DNA from: Diabrotica undecimpunctata | Taxonomy: Eukaryota > Arthropoda > Insecta > Coleoptera > Chrysomelidae | Direction: 5' to 3' | NCBI RefSeq assembly: GCF_040954645.1 | Contig: NC_092805.1 | Location: forward strand, 75,176,564 to 75,240,563 | DNA: 64,000 nt | Shown: positions 1-11,284 of the stretch, in pieces | Numbering within the stretch: position 1 is the first letter of the stretch | Layout of the letters: each line of letters opens with the position of its first letter | Position numbers and translations under genes: made by a program | The notes under the pieces: generated by a model | The model's input: the letters and a program-made list of their open reading frames with translations, nothing else | Databases searched by the model: none | Told to the model about the DNA's origin: nothing

Positions 1-421
1 TAAATAGTTCAATTGATGTGCATCCGTACCATTCCCTCAAGTTACGCAACCATGAGATTCTTCTTCTTCCTGCACTTCTCTTGCCCTGGATTTTCCCTTG
101 TATAATCAATTGAAGTAGGTTGTATCTCTCATTACGCATAACATGCCCCAGGTATTGCAGCTTTCGTGTCTTGATGGTTTCCAATACTTCCATTCTTTTG
201 TTGATTCTTCTCATGACTTCGTTGTTTGTTACATGCTCGGTCCATGATATCTTCAGGATTCTTCTATACACCCACATTTCAAATGCTTCCAAATTTTTAG
301 CAGTCGACGCGTTAAGTGTCCATGCTTCTATCCCATAAAGCAGAGTCGAGAAAATATAGCACCTTGCCAGCCTAACTCTCAAGTCCAATTTTAGTTCTCT
401 TGCACAAAGTACCTTTCTCAT
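1..421 (-). pseudogene. LINE reverse transcriptase C-terminal fragment
   Basis: Read on the minus strand, one uninterrupted frame runs from the ATG at 421-419 to the window edge. It carries the post-RT block typical of insect endonuclease-RT LINEs: LLYGIEAWTLNAS, then WVYRRILKISW, then KLQYLGHVMRNERY, and an Arg-rich GKRSAGRRRISWLRNLR segment. It is truncated upstream, where stops occur just before 421, and cut by the window at the other end. The open frame on the plus strand here is only its shadow. The family call rests on motif recognition; the clade is not resolved. Confidence 0.85.
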
Positions 422-435
422 TTTATCTCATTAAT

Positions 436-960
436 CTCCCACTCAATCTTAACTCAAAGACTCAGACCCTTATCATACGAAAGCTTTTCTTCCTTACATC
501 AAAGGTGTCACTGACAAAATCGACAAAATTCTAAAATCAAGAGGAATAAAGACAATATTTACGCCCCAACAAATCCGATCAATCAAAGACAACATTCCAA
601 ATGAACAACACGGATTATATGAAAATTCTAAAATCAAGACGAATCAAGACAATATTTACCCCCCAACAAGAACTTTCATCTCTTGTCCGATCAATCAATT
701 CCAAATGAACAACACGGAATATATGAAATTCCTTGTACAGACTGCCCCCGATCTTATATAGGCCAAACATTCTGTTGGATCCTATATAGGCCAAACAATC
801 TGTTCGCAATTCAGACTCAATTTCAGCTCTAGGTCAACACCATCTTCATACAGGTCACAAAATTAATTAACCTCGGCGCAATAATAATCGACGCGGTTCA
901 ACTCGGAAGACTGATGCATTTAATATTAATTCCTGTAGTAGTATTAATCTTAGCTCTAGG
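436..960 (+). pseudogene. Penelope-like element C-terminal GIY-YIG region, rearranged
   Basis: Translated pieces read LPYIKGVTDKIDKIL, then KTIFTPQQ, then GLYEIPCTDCPRSYIGQT. This is the linker plus GIY-YIG endonuclease entry typical of Penelope-like elements (PLEs), followed by a TGHKI-like block near 835-860. A stretch is imperfectly duplicated (about 525-622 repeated at 620-728), and a second small duplication repeats the TATATAGGCCAAACA motif at about 753 and 781, so the frame is broken. The segment ends at TTAGCTCTAGG (960), the same end point as the separate PLE tail at 3910. Confidence 0.75.
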
Positions 961-1389
961 TTTAATTGTACTAACCGTGGAAACCTTTCGGATCATTTTA
1001 TTCGCCTCTACGGGGAGGAATTTTACCAGCTCACTAAATCATATATCAAACTGCTGCTACGTAAGAATCGTCTTCTTTGTGATTTAATATTCCTTAAAGC
1101 CTGTCGAGACCATAAAGTCATTTCCAAAGTTCTAAAACTCAAATACCATACTTCTATCTTCCAAATTCTTAGAAAGACCAGTTTTGCGCTTCTCCGTGAA
1201 GCGATTCATTCCACTACACCAAAACTAGATGTCACAAGCACCAGTATTTTTAATATCTGGCCATCTATTCATTCTTTCAATGTACATCTTATCTCGGACA
1301 GTTTCGACCGTATCAACACACAGACAACCCTAAACACTTTCGAATCCAAGACTGAAACTCAGAAGCTCAAATTAGTTCGAATTCGATAA
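961..1389 (+). pseudogene. Penelope-like element N-terminal ORF fragment
   Basis: A frame without ATG is open from about 980 to the TAA at 1387-1389. It contains FLKACRDHKVISKVLKLKY and a LLREAIHST block, which resemble the N-terminal region upstream of the RT in PLE proteins. It directly follows a PLE 3' end at 960, giving a tail-to-head PLE arrangement as produced by PLE tandem or pseudo-LTR insertions. Truncated after about 130 codons; no RT core is present here. Family assignment is by resemblance and moderately sure. Confidence 0.55.
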
Positions 1390-1710
1390 GCGAGTGAGTG
1401 GACGTATTCGAGTGCTGGTATTTTTACTTTTTGTTGAGAAAAGTATATTACCTAATATCATAATTATATTTTAGTTGATACAATATTTTAAATATTGATT
1501 CTCGTCAATTTTTTAAACTTTTGTTTTGGTTTGACTAATTACATATTTTATGTTTTTAGTAGTATTTACTGGTAGTATTTCAAATATTTTAAATTTAGAA
1601 GCTGTTAAATAAAAACATCTAAAATTAGTTAAACCAAAGGGGGAAATACGGCTAAATGAAGGTGTGAACAATAATGAAAGGGAAAATAAAGGTACTATAC
1701 TAACATTATT
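1390..1710. other. AT-rich stretch without recognisable gene
   Basis: No coding pattern, terminal repeat or RNA gene recognised. It separates the PLE fragment from the LINE ORF1 relic and may be decayed 5' sequence of that LINE. Confidence 0.4.
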
Positions 1711-1711
1711 T

Positions 1712-2614
1712 ATCTAAAAAATCGATATAGACCAGGCGATAAAGGTCCTTATTTTGTGTTTGTTGAGCACAAAGAAAAAAATCTTGGAAGATTTTTGCCA
1801 ATTAAAATCGGCCACTACCTACTCCCTGATGAAGCAATAAGAAAAGAAGTGGAGGATATAAAGTCAGTAGGAATAAACTGCGTGAAAGTTATATTTAAAA
1901 CTCTGGAATCGGCGAATTCTCTAGTTAAACATTGAGTTATTAAACACAATAATTTAATTGCATATATCCCTAAATTATACACCCATAAAAAAGGTATCAT
2001 AAGAATGGTTGATACTAGTTTTACCGAGGAGTACCTACTAAATGCCATCATTTCCAATAAAAAAAGTAGTAAGCTTACAAAGGATGAAAAGAAAAATAAT
2101 AGATTCCGATGGAAATCCCTGTTTAGTTAATACCCAGATGATTGTAGTACAATTTCTGGGCAATGAAATTCCAAAAAAAAACATACAAATTAATCTGTGT
2201 AAGTTTCAATTTGTGCAATATATACAACCAGTTGTGAAATGCTTAAAGTGTATGCGTTATGGCCATTTGGCCAGACAATGCAAATCTAAAGATAGCAGAT
2301 GCAAAAAATGCACAGGTCTGGATTATCTGGAAGATGAATGTCAATCAGAAAATGTTTGCATATACTGTAAAAATAATGAACACATTTCAATCTCCCATGA
2401 ATGCCTTGTCTTCACAAAACAAAAACAAATAAAACAGATTATGGCCCAGGAAAATATTTCCTTTAAAGAAGCTGAAAATGTGTGTATAAATCCTTCTTAT
2501 TCAAAAATTATCACAAATAACAAGTTATCAATATTAAATAATATTAATAACTTTCCACCATTACCTAATGTCAAGCAAACATCTTCTCACCTTTCTTCAG
2601 CAGTCTTATGCTGA
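1712..2614 (+). pseudogene. LINE ORF1 (Gag-like, zinc knuckles), broken
   Basis: RNA-binding nucleocapsid-like ORF1 of a Jockey/I-type LINE. The 5' part (from about 1712) reads GPYFVFVEHKEKNLGRFLP and continues to an in-frame TGA near 1933. The frame then shifts at about 2040-2075 into the open frame ending at 2614. The 3' part carries CX2CX4HX4C zinc knuckles (VKCLKCMRYGHLARQC) followed by two further Cys-rich clusters (RCKKC; VCIYCKNNEH...HEC). One stop and one frameshift make it nonfunctional. The EN fragment of the matching ORF2 lies downstream. Confidence 0.7.
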
Positions 2615-2874
2615 AAAATTAAAAAAACTTCTCACTTAAAATTAAATGCTAATACTGTTCTTCCTAATCCTTATATGGACGAATATGTGAACTATAAAGA
2701 AAAGTCCGTACTTATGTTAAAAAACTTTAAAATTTCCGTCGAGCTCAGTTACTTCTGCAGATTCATATATAAGAGAATTTGTTAATAATATGTTTGATAT
2801 CAATAATCCCAAGAGATGAAATGGACTTTAGCATTCGTGGATCTGAATCCGAATATTATTAACCTCCCCGATTC

Positions 2875-3244
2875 TTAACCATAAAATTATAAAAGAAAAA
2901 GTAAGTATTTAGCAGTGAAACACAGATCATTAAAAGCAAAAAAAGCAAGTTTAAATAATTTTGTTAACACTACACATATTCACATTATTTTTTTATCGGA
3001 ATTATGGCTTAAGCCTGACGAAAACTTTTTTTTTGAGAGGGTTGAAGTTTGCGCAATTACTTTATCTGCTATAAACTTGTCAATATACTCGGTTCGCTAT
3101 TCCCAGTCCGAACTGTCTAGTGAATTTAGTAATTATTTTTTTGCAAAGTTAGTTACTTTTTGGCAGACTAAAAGTGGCTGGAAATTACTATACAACCAAG
3201 CACACGTACTCATAGCCAATTTTAATAGTAAACAAACTAAATAG
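2875..3244 (+). pseudogene. LINE ORF2 endonuclease remnant
   Basis: Start of an AP-endonuclease-type LINE ORF2. The frame reads RSLKAKKASLNNFV then HIIFLSELWLKP, the N-terminal EN signature with its conserved Glu. Then come an internally deleted middle and a weak LSIYSV...VLIANFNS end (compare the GDFN-type motif). The RT is missing. It is collinear with the ORF1 relic upstream, so both are likely one 3'-truncated LINE copy. Confidence 0.6.
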
Positions 3245-3669
3245 TAAATAAAATAGAACTTTGCGAATTACCGACAATCAATATTTATTTATCTGCACCA
3301 TATAATAAATAGTTATGTTAAATTATAACAACTAAAATATATTATTTAAATATATACTACCCAAAATTTGATGAGTTTAGTATACACTTCCACTATTTAA
3401 AATAATTCTTATTTTTTTAAAGAAAGAAGTCTGCAATAGTAGGATACTTGAGCTATTAATACTGAGAAGTAGGAATTGTTGTGTTGTAGGTTTCCGACAA
3501 TGAATCTGTCAAAATATGCCCGAGCTAAGCGAATGGAGTATAGCATCTATTTACCGACCACCCGACACGGTTGTCAATTTTACCGACGGAATAGAATTAT
3601 TTCAGCAGTTCAAGAGCCGTACTCTTTTTTGCTAACGCGCACCATGATAGGTGGGGACCTATACCTCCA
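3245..3669. other. No recognisable feature
   Basis: AT-rich sequence with short spurious frames only; nothing supported on either strand. Confidence 0.4.
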
Positions 3670-3910
3670 TATACTCCATCTCCAGTAGTGAAGTAACAGT
3701 GAGTATAGTAGTGTCTGGGGACACTACTATACTCACTGTTACTCGTAAGTGGGGTCTTCCGAGGTCTCGGGAGACTGAGACCTCGGAAGCACTCAAGAAT
3801 ACATCAGAGGGGATGTCGAAAGCTCGGCCAATGGATATCGACGCGGTTCAACCCGGAAGACTGGTGAGTTTAATATTAATTTTTATAATAGTATTAATCT
3901 TAGCTCTAGG
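3670..3910 (+). mobile_element. Penelope-like element 3' end with two hairpins
   Basis: The last about 80 bp (3831-3910: TATCGACGCGGTTCAACCCGG to TTAGCTCTAGG) nearly match 883-960, defining a common PLE 3' terminus. Upstream are two perfect dyads: 24-bp arms with a 4-nt loop (3692-3715 / 3720-3743) and 13-bp arms with an 8-nt loop (3756-3768 / 3777-3789). The copy abuts a (TA)n array at its 3' end. No intact coding sequence. Confidence 0.55.
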
Positions 3911-3911
3911 T

Positions 3912-3986
<75 letters not shown>

Positions 3987-3990
3987 TATA
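3911..3990. repeat. (TA)n microsatellite
   Basis: Nearly pure TA repeat between a PLE tail and the 5' LTR of element A. Confidence 0.95.
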
Positions 3991-4214
3991 GAAATGTAGC
4001 CATAAGCTCCTCTACTATTAAGAATCAGCAGATTCCGATATCCGACGTTATAAATAGGAAGAAATCAATATTTTTATTATTATTGTAATTATTATGTTTC
4101 AATAGTCAAGTTTAAATCATTAAATGTAGTAGTTTGTAGTATTTCTCAAAATTGTAAACTTTAATTTAGAAATAAAGATTTTTTTTGGGAAACTCAACGT
4201 TGAAGAAACATTTC
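3991..4214 (+). repeat. Element A 5' LTR
   Basis: 224 bp, starting GAAATG and ending CATTTC. It contains a TATAAATA box at about 4055 and is immediately followed by a primer-binding-site-like TGGCCCTGCGAACCAC, which matches element B's TGGCGCTGCGAACAGG in layout. I cannot name the primer tRNA. Confidence 0.85.
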
Positions 4215-4312
4215 TGGCCCTGCGAACCACAGAATATTTCATACAGAAACATAGTCCTTTCCTGGTCTACATTAGTTTGATGAAATCCTGAAGAACCTGG
4301 TAAAAGAGAAAA

Positions 4313-4346
4313 ATGTATTGGAAATCAAACACGATCATCCTTGCGT
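4313..4346 (+). promoter_or_regulatory. Element A env leader mini-exon and splice donor
   Basis: An ATG at 4313 opens a 32-nt reading frame that stops at a good donor (GC|GTAAGT, GT at 4345-4346) upstream of gag. Element B has an ATG-to-donor distance of exactly 32 nt at the same place. The phase left by the mini-exon fits the env frame after the acceptor AG at 11232-11233. The inferred role is to give the Env start codon and first residues on the spliced mRNA. Confidence 0.6.
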
Positions 4347-4503
4347 AAGTTTTTCCTTTCTTTACCATTGTTTATGAGCATTTATTATTTTTATTGAATT
4401 CTTAAACATTTACAGTGAATTTACATTATTTGAAATATTTTTACTTCATCGAATTTTTTTATATATATTTGCATTTATATTTTTACATGTTTGCATATAT
4501 TTT

Positions 4504-5740
4504 ATGAGTACATTGAATGATATTTCCCAAAATAGTATCGAAAATTTAAGTTTACTATTCGATAATTTAAATTTAAAAATAAAAAGAAATCTACAAACCT
4601 CTAAATCCAAGCCTGCATCTAAATTACATTCCAAAATGCCGATGACCAATAGCGATATTGCTAGCCTTTGCTCAACTCTGCCCGAATTCTCTTCTGAAGA
4701 CAACCTCTCCACCTTTATTAAAGGAGTAGATAATTTTCTTAGGCACCCAAGATTTAAATCCGTCCCAAGAATTTATCTTAAATTCCCATATCGTATCTCG
4801 AATTAAAGGAGAACCTAGAAATTTCTTAAACTATTCTAATAAAACCAATTAGACAGAAATTCGTCCAGCATTATTAACAAAATACGGAGACAGACGTTCC
4901 GAAGACATATTAGTAACACAATTATCCACTACCGTCCAAAAACATAGTGAATCCTACGACAATTATCATCAAAGAATAACTACAAATCTGAATGACTTAC
5001 TCCAACACATCACCCTAAACGACAATCCCGCAACAATAACCTTTAAAACCCCATATTTTAAAAACATCGCCCTCAAAACTTTCTGTACCGGAATCAACGA
5101 GCCTTATTGCGAATACTTATTACATTTTGAATTAAATTCCCTAGAAGAAGCCCTTCAAAAGTGTATTGCATACGGTAACCACAAAAATCAGCAACAATAC
5201 ATGAACTTCCTTAAGAGCCAACAAAACAAAAAGCCCCCAATCAAAAATAAACCCTATCAATCTTCGAATAATCAAAGATCCACAAACTTCCAACCCACGC
5301 ACTCAAACTTCCAACCCACGCATTCAAATTATGTGAGACCTTCAACTCACAACACAGAGCCAAACTTTAACTTCACTCCACAACAGAACTATAATTTTCC
5401 TCAGTGACAAAATTTCAGTTCTTACGAACAAAACCAATCCTTCCAACGAAACAATGTTCCAAAAAATACCCAACAAAGATTAAATAAATATAAAGCTCCT
5501 CGACCCCAACCAAATTTTGCCACTCCAATGAGCGGTGTTCAAACTACCACAACCAGAAACCATCAGCCCATGACAATTACAACTAATAGAAGCCACAATT
5601 TTCACATAGACTCAAATGATACCCAATATTTCGAAAATGATTTCGAAAATTACGAATCCGAACAAGAGCCCGATTTGCATGATGAAAATCATCAGGATTT
5701 TCAAGTCATCCCGTTAGACGATCATCCACCCCCTGTATAA
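4504..5740 (+). pseudogene. Element A gag, broken
   Basis: Gag polyprotein of the errantivirus-like element, homologous throughout to element B gag. The start ATG at 4504 corresponds to B's 26509. A small deletion near 4735-4745 shifts the frame. In the downstream frame there is an in-frame TAG at 4850-4852 (context NYSNKTN-stop-TEIRPALL), present at the same codon in B. A TGA at 5405-5407 is unique to A. The C-terminal third is Asn/Gln/Pro-rich with an 18-bp direct repeat (about 5287-5325) and ends at the TAA 5738-5740. No CCHC knuckle is seen, as in other errantiviruses. Pol overlaps in the -1 frame. Confidence 0.8.
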
Positions 5741-5742
5741 AC

Positions 5743-6124
5743 CTACATAATATCGAAAGTTCCCCTGGGTTGCCCTGCTTCGTCACACCCAAAACACATC
5801 TACGCATTTTAATCGATACCGGCGGTTCCCATTCAATTTTAAATCCGCGAGCTCTCAAACTATTTGATAAAAATCATATTTATCGAAAACCTTTTTCGCT
5901 AACGTCAATGAAAATTACTTCCAAGCACGACTTAAATATTAAGACGCCACTATTCCTAGAATATGGAATTCCACAAACATTCGACGTAAAAATCGCCGAC
6001 TTTAGTCAACACTTTGATATACTCCTTGGAAATTACGATCTGAAAAGATTTCAAGCCACTATCAATTACGCAACTCATATTTTAACCTTTGAGAATCCTC
6101 ATGTTAGCATCCCATTTGAAACTT
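5743..6124 (+). pseudogene. Element A protease (start of pol)
   Basis: Aspartic protease domain at the start of pol, with catalytic motif ILIDTGGS about 20 codons into the listed region and the hydrophobic FDILLGN motif near the end. It lies in the -1 frame relative to gag; the pol frame is already open from about 5686. The open frame that starts with TTG at 5770 is not a true start. Pol is cut at 6124 by the insertion 6125-8108 and resumes in phase after the duplicated AAACTT. Confidence 0.8.
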
Positions 6125-8108
6125 GTAACCTCGGAAACCTTTTTTGGATGGTGCTAGAAAGGTCACCAATGGAGACACTGCGGACGGCAGCCAGATGGTT
6201 GGTGGAGAGCGAGTCGTGGGTTCGAAACTAGCTTTTGGAACCAGGAATGGGTCCAACGGACGAAATAAGTAAAGATACGATAAGAGATGTAACCCGGGCC
6301 CCTGAGTCAAACATGATAAAAAAGATTCTAACAGCGCAACCCGTAGGAATGAGAAGACGAGGTAGACCAAAGCTAAGGTGGATGGACGGGGTAACACAAG
6401 ATGCCGAGAAGATCGGAGTCGGCAACTGGAAAATGCAAGCGAGGGACAGAATAGAATGGCGTAGAAAGCTTGAGAAGGTCGAGGCCCTCTAAGGGCTGTA
6501 GCACCAAGATGATGATGATGATACGATAAGAGATATTGGAAAAGATACAGAAATAAACAAAAAGATAGATGGGTAAAATTACCAAAGATAAGATAAGATA
6601 GGGAACAGGGCGCCACTTAATTTTTTGGGGTTTAAGGAGAAAATTAAAAAACCTTAGAAAAGAAAAGAGATAAGGAAAGATATTTAGGTTCAGAGATCAA
6701 ACCCAAGAAAAGATATCACAGTTAATTATTGAATAAATTTGGTCAACACTCTACATAAACAAAAAATAAATATATAAGGTATTACACTTACTTACCTACG
6801 AAACTTAATAAGCCTGATCTTTCTACTGGTCAAAGGTATAGTTATATTTAAAGGTAAAAAGCAAATATATCAGGGAACTTTGTTAGGAGTCGACAAATAA
6901 AATAAATACATAAAACAATAACAATATATTAAACAACAACAAAATTACGACGCTGCTGAATGCAACACAAGTAATAAAAATACACAAACAACTATGAAAT
7001 GGTGGTAGGTATACATATAAAAAAATAGCAGAAATATAATTAGAAAATACCTTTACAAAGATATAAGTATAACACAATCATGCACAAATAAAGTTTGGGC
7101 GTATCTCGAGATATTACAGCAAAAAATGAATAAAAAATTATAACAAACACAAAAGATAACAAAAATTAATAAAATCTAAATTTACAAAAATACAGAAAGA
7201 TTACAGAAATGAAAACATAAAAATTTAACCAAACCGCACTTGGTTAAGTCGATTATTTGGTTCGTAACAAAAAAAATATAGAATGTTCTTTAATTGACTG
7301 CAAAATTCAGTAGCTACTCTCAACTACATTTGAAGACATGTATGAATTTGAGATACGTCCAGATAATGGAAGATGATATGATGCCATATCATGTTACTTG
7401 CCCAGATAGGTGGAGATGTTAAAATTATGTCAACTTACAGTAATTCCTGAAGACTGCTGCTTTAATTCACTGAAGTTAATACTGTACTGGTATTAAACAC
7501 TGAATTTATTTACCCTTAAAGGTGCTTTACAACTATACTTAAACTAATATAGTGTAAGATAAAAAAAACTCTAATAAGCAAGTGTATACACACTTATAAA
7601 GAAAATGCACAGAGACGGTAAGGTAGCAGATACGATAATGTGAACTAAGCGTCTTAACTCGACGAATGCCCACCGATAAGTAACTTGGTTCCTCTAACAT
7701 TTTACCAAGCTACCCAAGAAAAGGTGAGGGTATCTTCCCCCCAAAAATGATAGGCCAGCCTGTATCTATTTCTAAGAAGATAAGGTTCTAATTAACATTG
7801 AACATAACGGTATACTTCTACCTACAAACGTGATGGAATATCAAATCTCCTAGATTAGGTTTTTCCCGAAAAACATTACAACGGGCGTTCGACGACAATT
7901 ACCGAATTTATGACAAAGGACCCGGAAAAGGATTAACTAAGGATTCGCCAGACCGGCGTCATTAAATAAATACTTAGGTAGATTCTTCAGTCATATTTCG
8001 GTAGTTTTGCAATAAAAATTTCTGATCGTAAACACGATCATCAGCGTATCATCCACATGGGTAAAAGGAATTAAAATTAATTTAATATATTAATTAAAAA
8101 AATGTTAC
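6125..8108. mobile_element. Unclassified 2-kb insertion in element A pol
   Basis: Flanked by a perfect 6-bp duplication AAACTT (6119-6124 and 8109-8114); removing it rejoins the pol frame exactly where element B is continuous. The ends are GTAAC...GTTAC, only a 5-bp inverted match. It has no ORF of its own above about 65 codons. It contains a nested LINE tail (6289-6519), and near 6185-6235 a weak tRNA-like GGTTCGAAAC box. The rest is AT-rich without recognised coding. Probably a non-autonomous element; class unknown. Confidence 0.6.
6289..6519 (+). mobile_element. 5'-truncated LINE tail nested in the insertion
   Basis: Encodes the last about 65 residues of a LINE protein (RRRGRPKLRWMDGV, WKMQARDRIEWRRKLEKVEAL-stop at 6490-6492) and ends in a (GAT)n tail. 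The 15-bp sequence GATACGATAAGAGAT occurs immediately before (6274-6288) and after (6520-6534), a target-site duplication as expected of target-primed reverse transcription. Confidence 0.8.
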
Positions 8109-11100
8109 AAACTTTATACCAAAAAATTCCAGTAAGCGTTCACAATGGTGAAGTTTTATTGCGCGAAAGACGCTTTCAAGGTATCCAAATTCCCCATTCT
8201 ATTCACGTTGCAAATAACGGTTTTATAGACACTATCGACTTACCTATGCCTATGAAATTTAATAAGAGAATTGAAGTTGAGAACTTCTGTAATTACGAAA
8301 TAGCGGAAATTCCCACACATTTTACTGAAAATAAAATTCGTACTTCGCACTTAAACAACGAAGAAAAGTATAAAATTATAAATCTTTGCAAGAAATATAA
8401 AGATGTATTTTATGATGAAAACAAAAATTTAACTTTTACGTCAGCTGTTAGACACGAAATCAAAACGAAGGATGATAATCCGATTTTTGTAAAGGGATTT
8501 CGGCATCCCAAAGCAATGCAGGAAGAAATAAAAAAAAAATAATTTATTAGATAATAAGATAATTCGACCGTCAATTTCACCGTACTCAGCTCCAGTTTGG
8601 ATAGTGCCAAAAAAAGCTGATGCCTCAGGAGAGAAAAAATTTAGATTAGTAATTAACTACAGGAAGCTCAATGATCATACTGAAAGTGATCGCTACCCAC
8701 TTCCTCAGATAGATGAGATACTGGATAACTTAAGAAAAGCCAGTTATTTCACAACATTAGATTTAGCTCAAGGTTACCATCAGATTGAAGTTCATCCGGA
8801 TTCTATTCGGACAACAGCCTTTTTAGTTCCGCATGGTCACTTTGAATTTTTACGTATTCCCTTTGGTTTAAAGAATAGCCCAGCAACATTCGAAAGGTTA
8901 ATGGACAATATTCTTAGGCCCTTTATTCATAAGTTTTGCTTCGTCTACATGGACGATGTCATTATTTTTTCCAAGTCACTGCAAGAACACTTAGTTCATA
9001 TTGCTACTATTTTTGACACTTTCAGAAAAAATAATTTAAAAATTCAGTTAGACAAATCCGAGTTTATCACGAAAGAAGTTTCTTTCTTAGGTCACGTAGT
9101 GACAACCGAAGGAATCAAACCTAACCCAGCAAAAATAGAAGCTATACAAAAATATCCTCTACCAAAAACAGTAAAAGAAATTAAATCATTTCTTGGTTTA
9201 ATCGGTTACTACCGAAGATTCATACCCAACTTTGCAAAAATAACATCCCCATTTTCGAGATGTACCTACTCGAAAAGGAGCAACGATTGACCCTACCAAT
9301 CCAAATTATTTAGAATGTTTTGCAAAATGCAAACAATTGTTAACTAATTCCCCAGTTTTACAATACCCAGACTTCGAAAAGCCTTTTGTACTGACTACAG
9401 ACGGTTCTAATATAGCTATAGGATCAGTATTATCTCAAAACAATCACCCTATTGCCTTCTATTCTCGAACTCTAAATTCCGCAGAACAAAACTACTCCAC
9501 TATTGAAAAAGAACTTTTAGCTATACTAGATTCTTGTAAACACTTCCGTATGTATTTATACAACCAAAAATTCACTGTAGAAACAGATCACAATCCTCTC
9601 GTATGGATCTACAAAATTAAAGACCCCATTTCTAGATTAGCCCGATGGAGACTTAAACTAGAAGAGTATGCTTTTGAAGTTAAATATAAAAAAGGCAAAG
9701 AGAATCAAGTTGCTGATGCTCTTAGCCGAGTCCAAATAAATGCCCTAAGCTCGAGTTCAGAGTGTGCTGAACCACCGGGTTCAGAATGTGCTGAACCACC
9801 CGACAATTTCGATATTGACGATTTCCTTGCCGATTTTGACAACTTACAAAACAGTACTAACACACAACATACATCAGTTGAGAACCCTATCACTGGAATA
9901 GAGATTTTACCTGAACCAATTAATTTATCCTCAAACCAAATTATTTTCAAACCAGAGTCAAATAATTTTGAAATTAAATACAAAAGAATTTTTAACAAAC
10001 ACCGTTACACTGTCACTCTGACAAATAATTGGAAAACAGAAATAGCAAATACCTTCCAAAATATCCTTAGACCAAATCAAAAATTTGCAATAACAATCCC
10101 TCATGAATTTAGACCTTTTATTTGTAACTATTTTAAAGAAAAAATAAACTCCACAGTCAAAGCAATATTTTGTAATATACTACTTCAGGACATAGAAGAA
10201 GAAAACCAACAAATAGAATGCATAAAGAAATATCACGTAGAAAATCACAACGGAATAATTGAAACTTACAAACACTTAAAACAAAAATTTTATTGGCGCT
10301 CAATGCAGACAACTATTTCTAATTTTATCAATAAATGCGAAATTTGCCTAAAAAATAAATACGAACGACATCCTTATAAACTTCCCCAATTAGGACCGTT
10401 GTTAGGTCAAAAACCTTTTGATATATTACATATCGATCTATTCCACTGCAATAAAAACCTGTATCTCACAATAATAGATTCTTTTTCCAAATACGGTCAA
10501 TGCTATAAGCTCACCGATAAAACTTCCATTTCCATACTAAATAAATTAAGACACTACTTTTCGCACCACAATTATCCAAAAAAGATTGTATGCGACAGCG
10601 GCACCGAATTCAATTCCGCAGTCATTAAAGAATTCCTAAATATCCACAAAATCGAAATACATTTTACAACAGTAAATAATTCTTCCTCAAACTCTCCAGT
10701 AGAGCGCTTTCATTCAACTCTTATTGAAAACTTAGGACCTTACAAGCCCAAAATCCAAATGATTCGTTAGATGACATTCTAACACATGCAATTCTCATTT
10801 ACAACCAATCAATCCACAGTTCCACAGATTATTCCCCTTTCTCAATTCTGTACGGACCCTATGCAGAAGAAATACATTTCAACTTTGATCTTCCGATATA
10901 CGAAACATATAATCAAAGACATAAAGAAGAACTCCAACCCTTTATTGCAGAACTATATAATAAACAAAAACAAAAAACACAATTTTAGATAGACAAAACG
11001 AAAATGCCGAAGATATTCCGGAAATAGACCTCACAAAATCCCTATATGTTTCTAAGAAAAAACATAAGTCCAAATTACAAGCCCCTTTCTCCACTATTCA

Positions 11101-11284
11101 TCCAGAAACACAAGACAAAACAAAAATTATCGGTAAAACAGATAAACACAATTTAACAAGCACTCACCTTAAATATGTAAAACGAATACGAAAACATGTA
11201 CACAAACCTACTCAAGACCCAAATTTTTCACAGGACAATCCTCGCCCTGGTCCATCCACTCAGTATTCAGGAGATTCCGAATAA
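8109..11284 (+). pseudogene. Element A pol: RT, RNase H, integrase
   Basis: Continuation of pol. RT spans about 8550-9260 with [11 protein letters not shown]. RNase H has VLTTDGSN, YSTIEKELLAI, TDHNPLVW and VADALSR (about 9340-9735). A 21-bp direct repeat encodes SECAEPPG twice at about 9760. Integrase has an HHCC zinc region (KKYHVENHNG...CEICLKNKYE) and a DDE core (HIDLF, VCDSGTEF, SPVERFHSTLIE). The frame is broken at about 8535 (poly-A run), about 9262 and about 10735. The pol frame ends at the TAA 11282-11284, overlapping the env exon. Confidence 0.85.

Noticed and set aside
120..338. 72-codon plus-strand open frame near the window start
   Set aside because: It is the antisense of the LINE reverse-transcriptase fragment on the minus strand.
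3790..3850. A hammerhead-like match around CATCAGAGGGGATGTCGAAAG in the PLE tail
   Set aside because: The CTGATGA core and stem order do not fit the hammerhead layout.
4055..4062. HSE motifs in the LTRs of A, B and G
   Set aside because: No multi-unit array is visible near their promoters, so the heat-shock signal seems restricted to the C/D/E/F family.
6185..6240. tRNA or SINE promoter (GGTTCGAAAC B-box-like)
   Set aside because: The A-box-like sequence is too close and degenerate; no tRNA fold or Pol III terminator was recognised.
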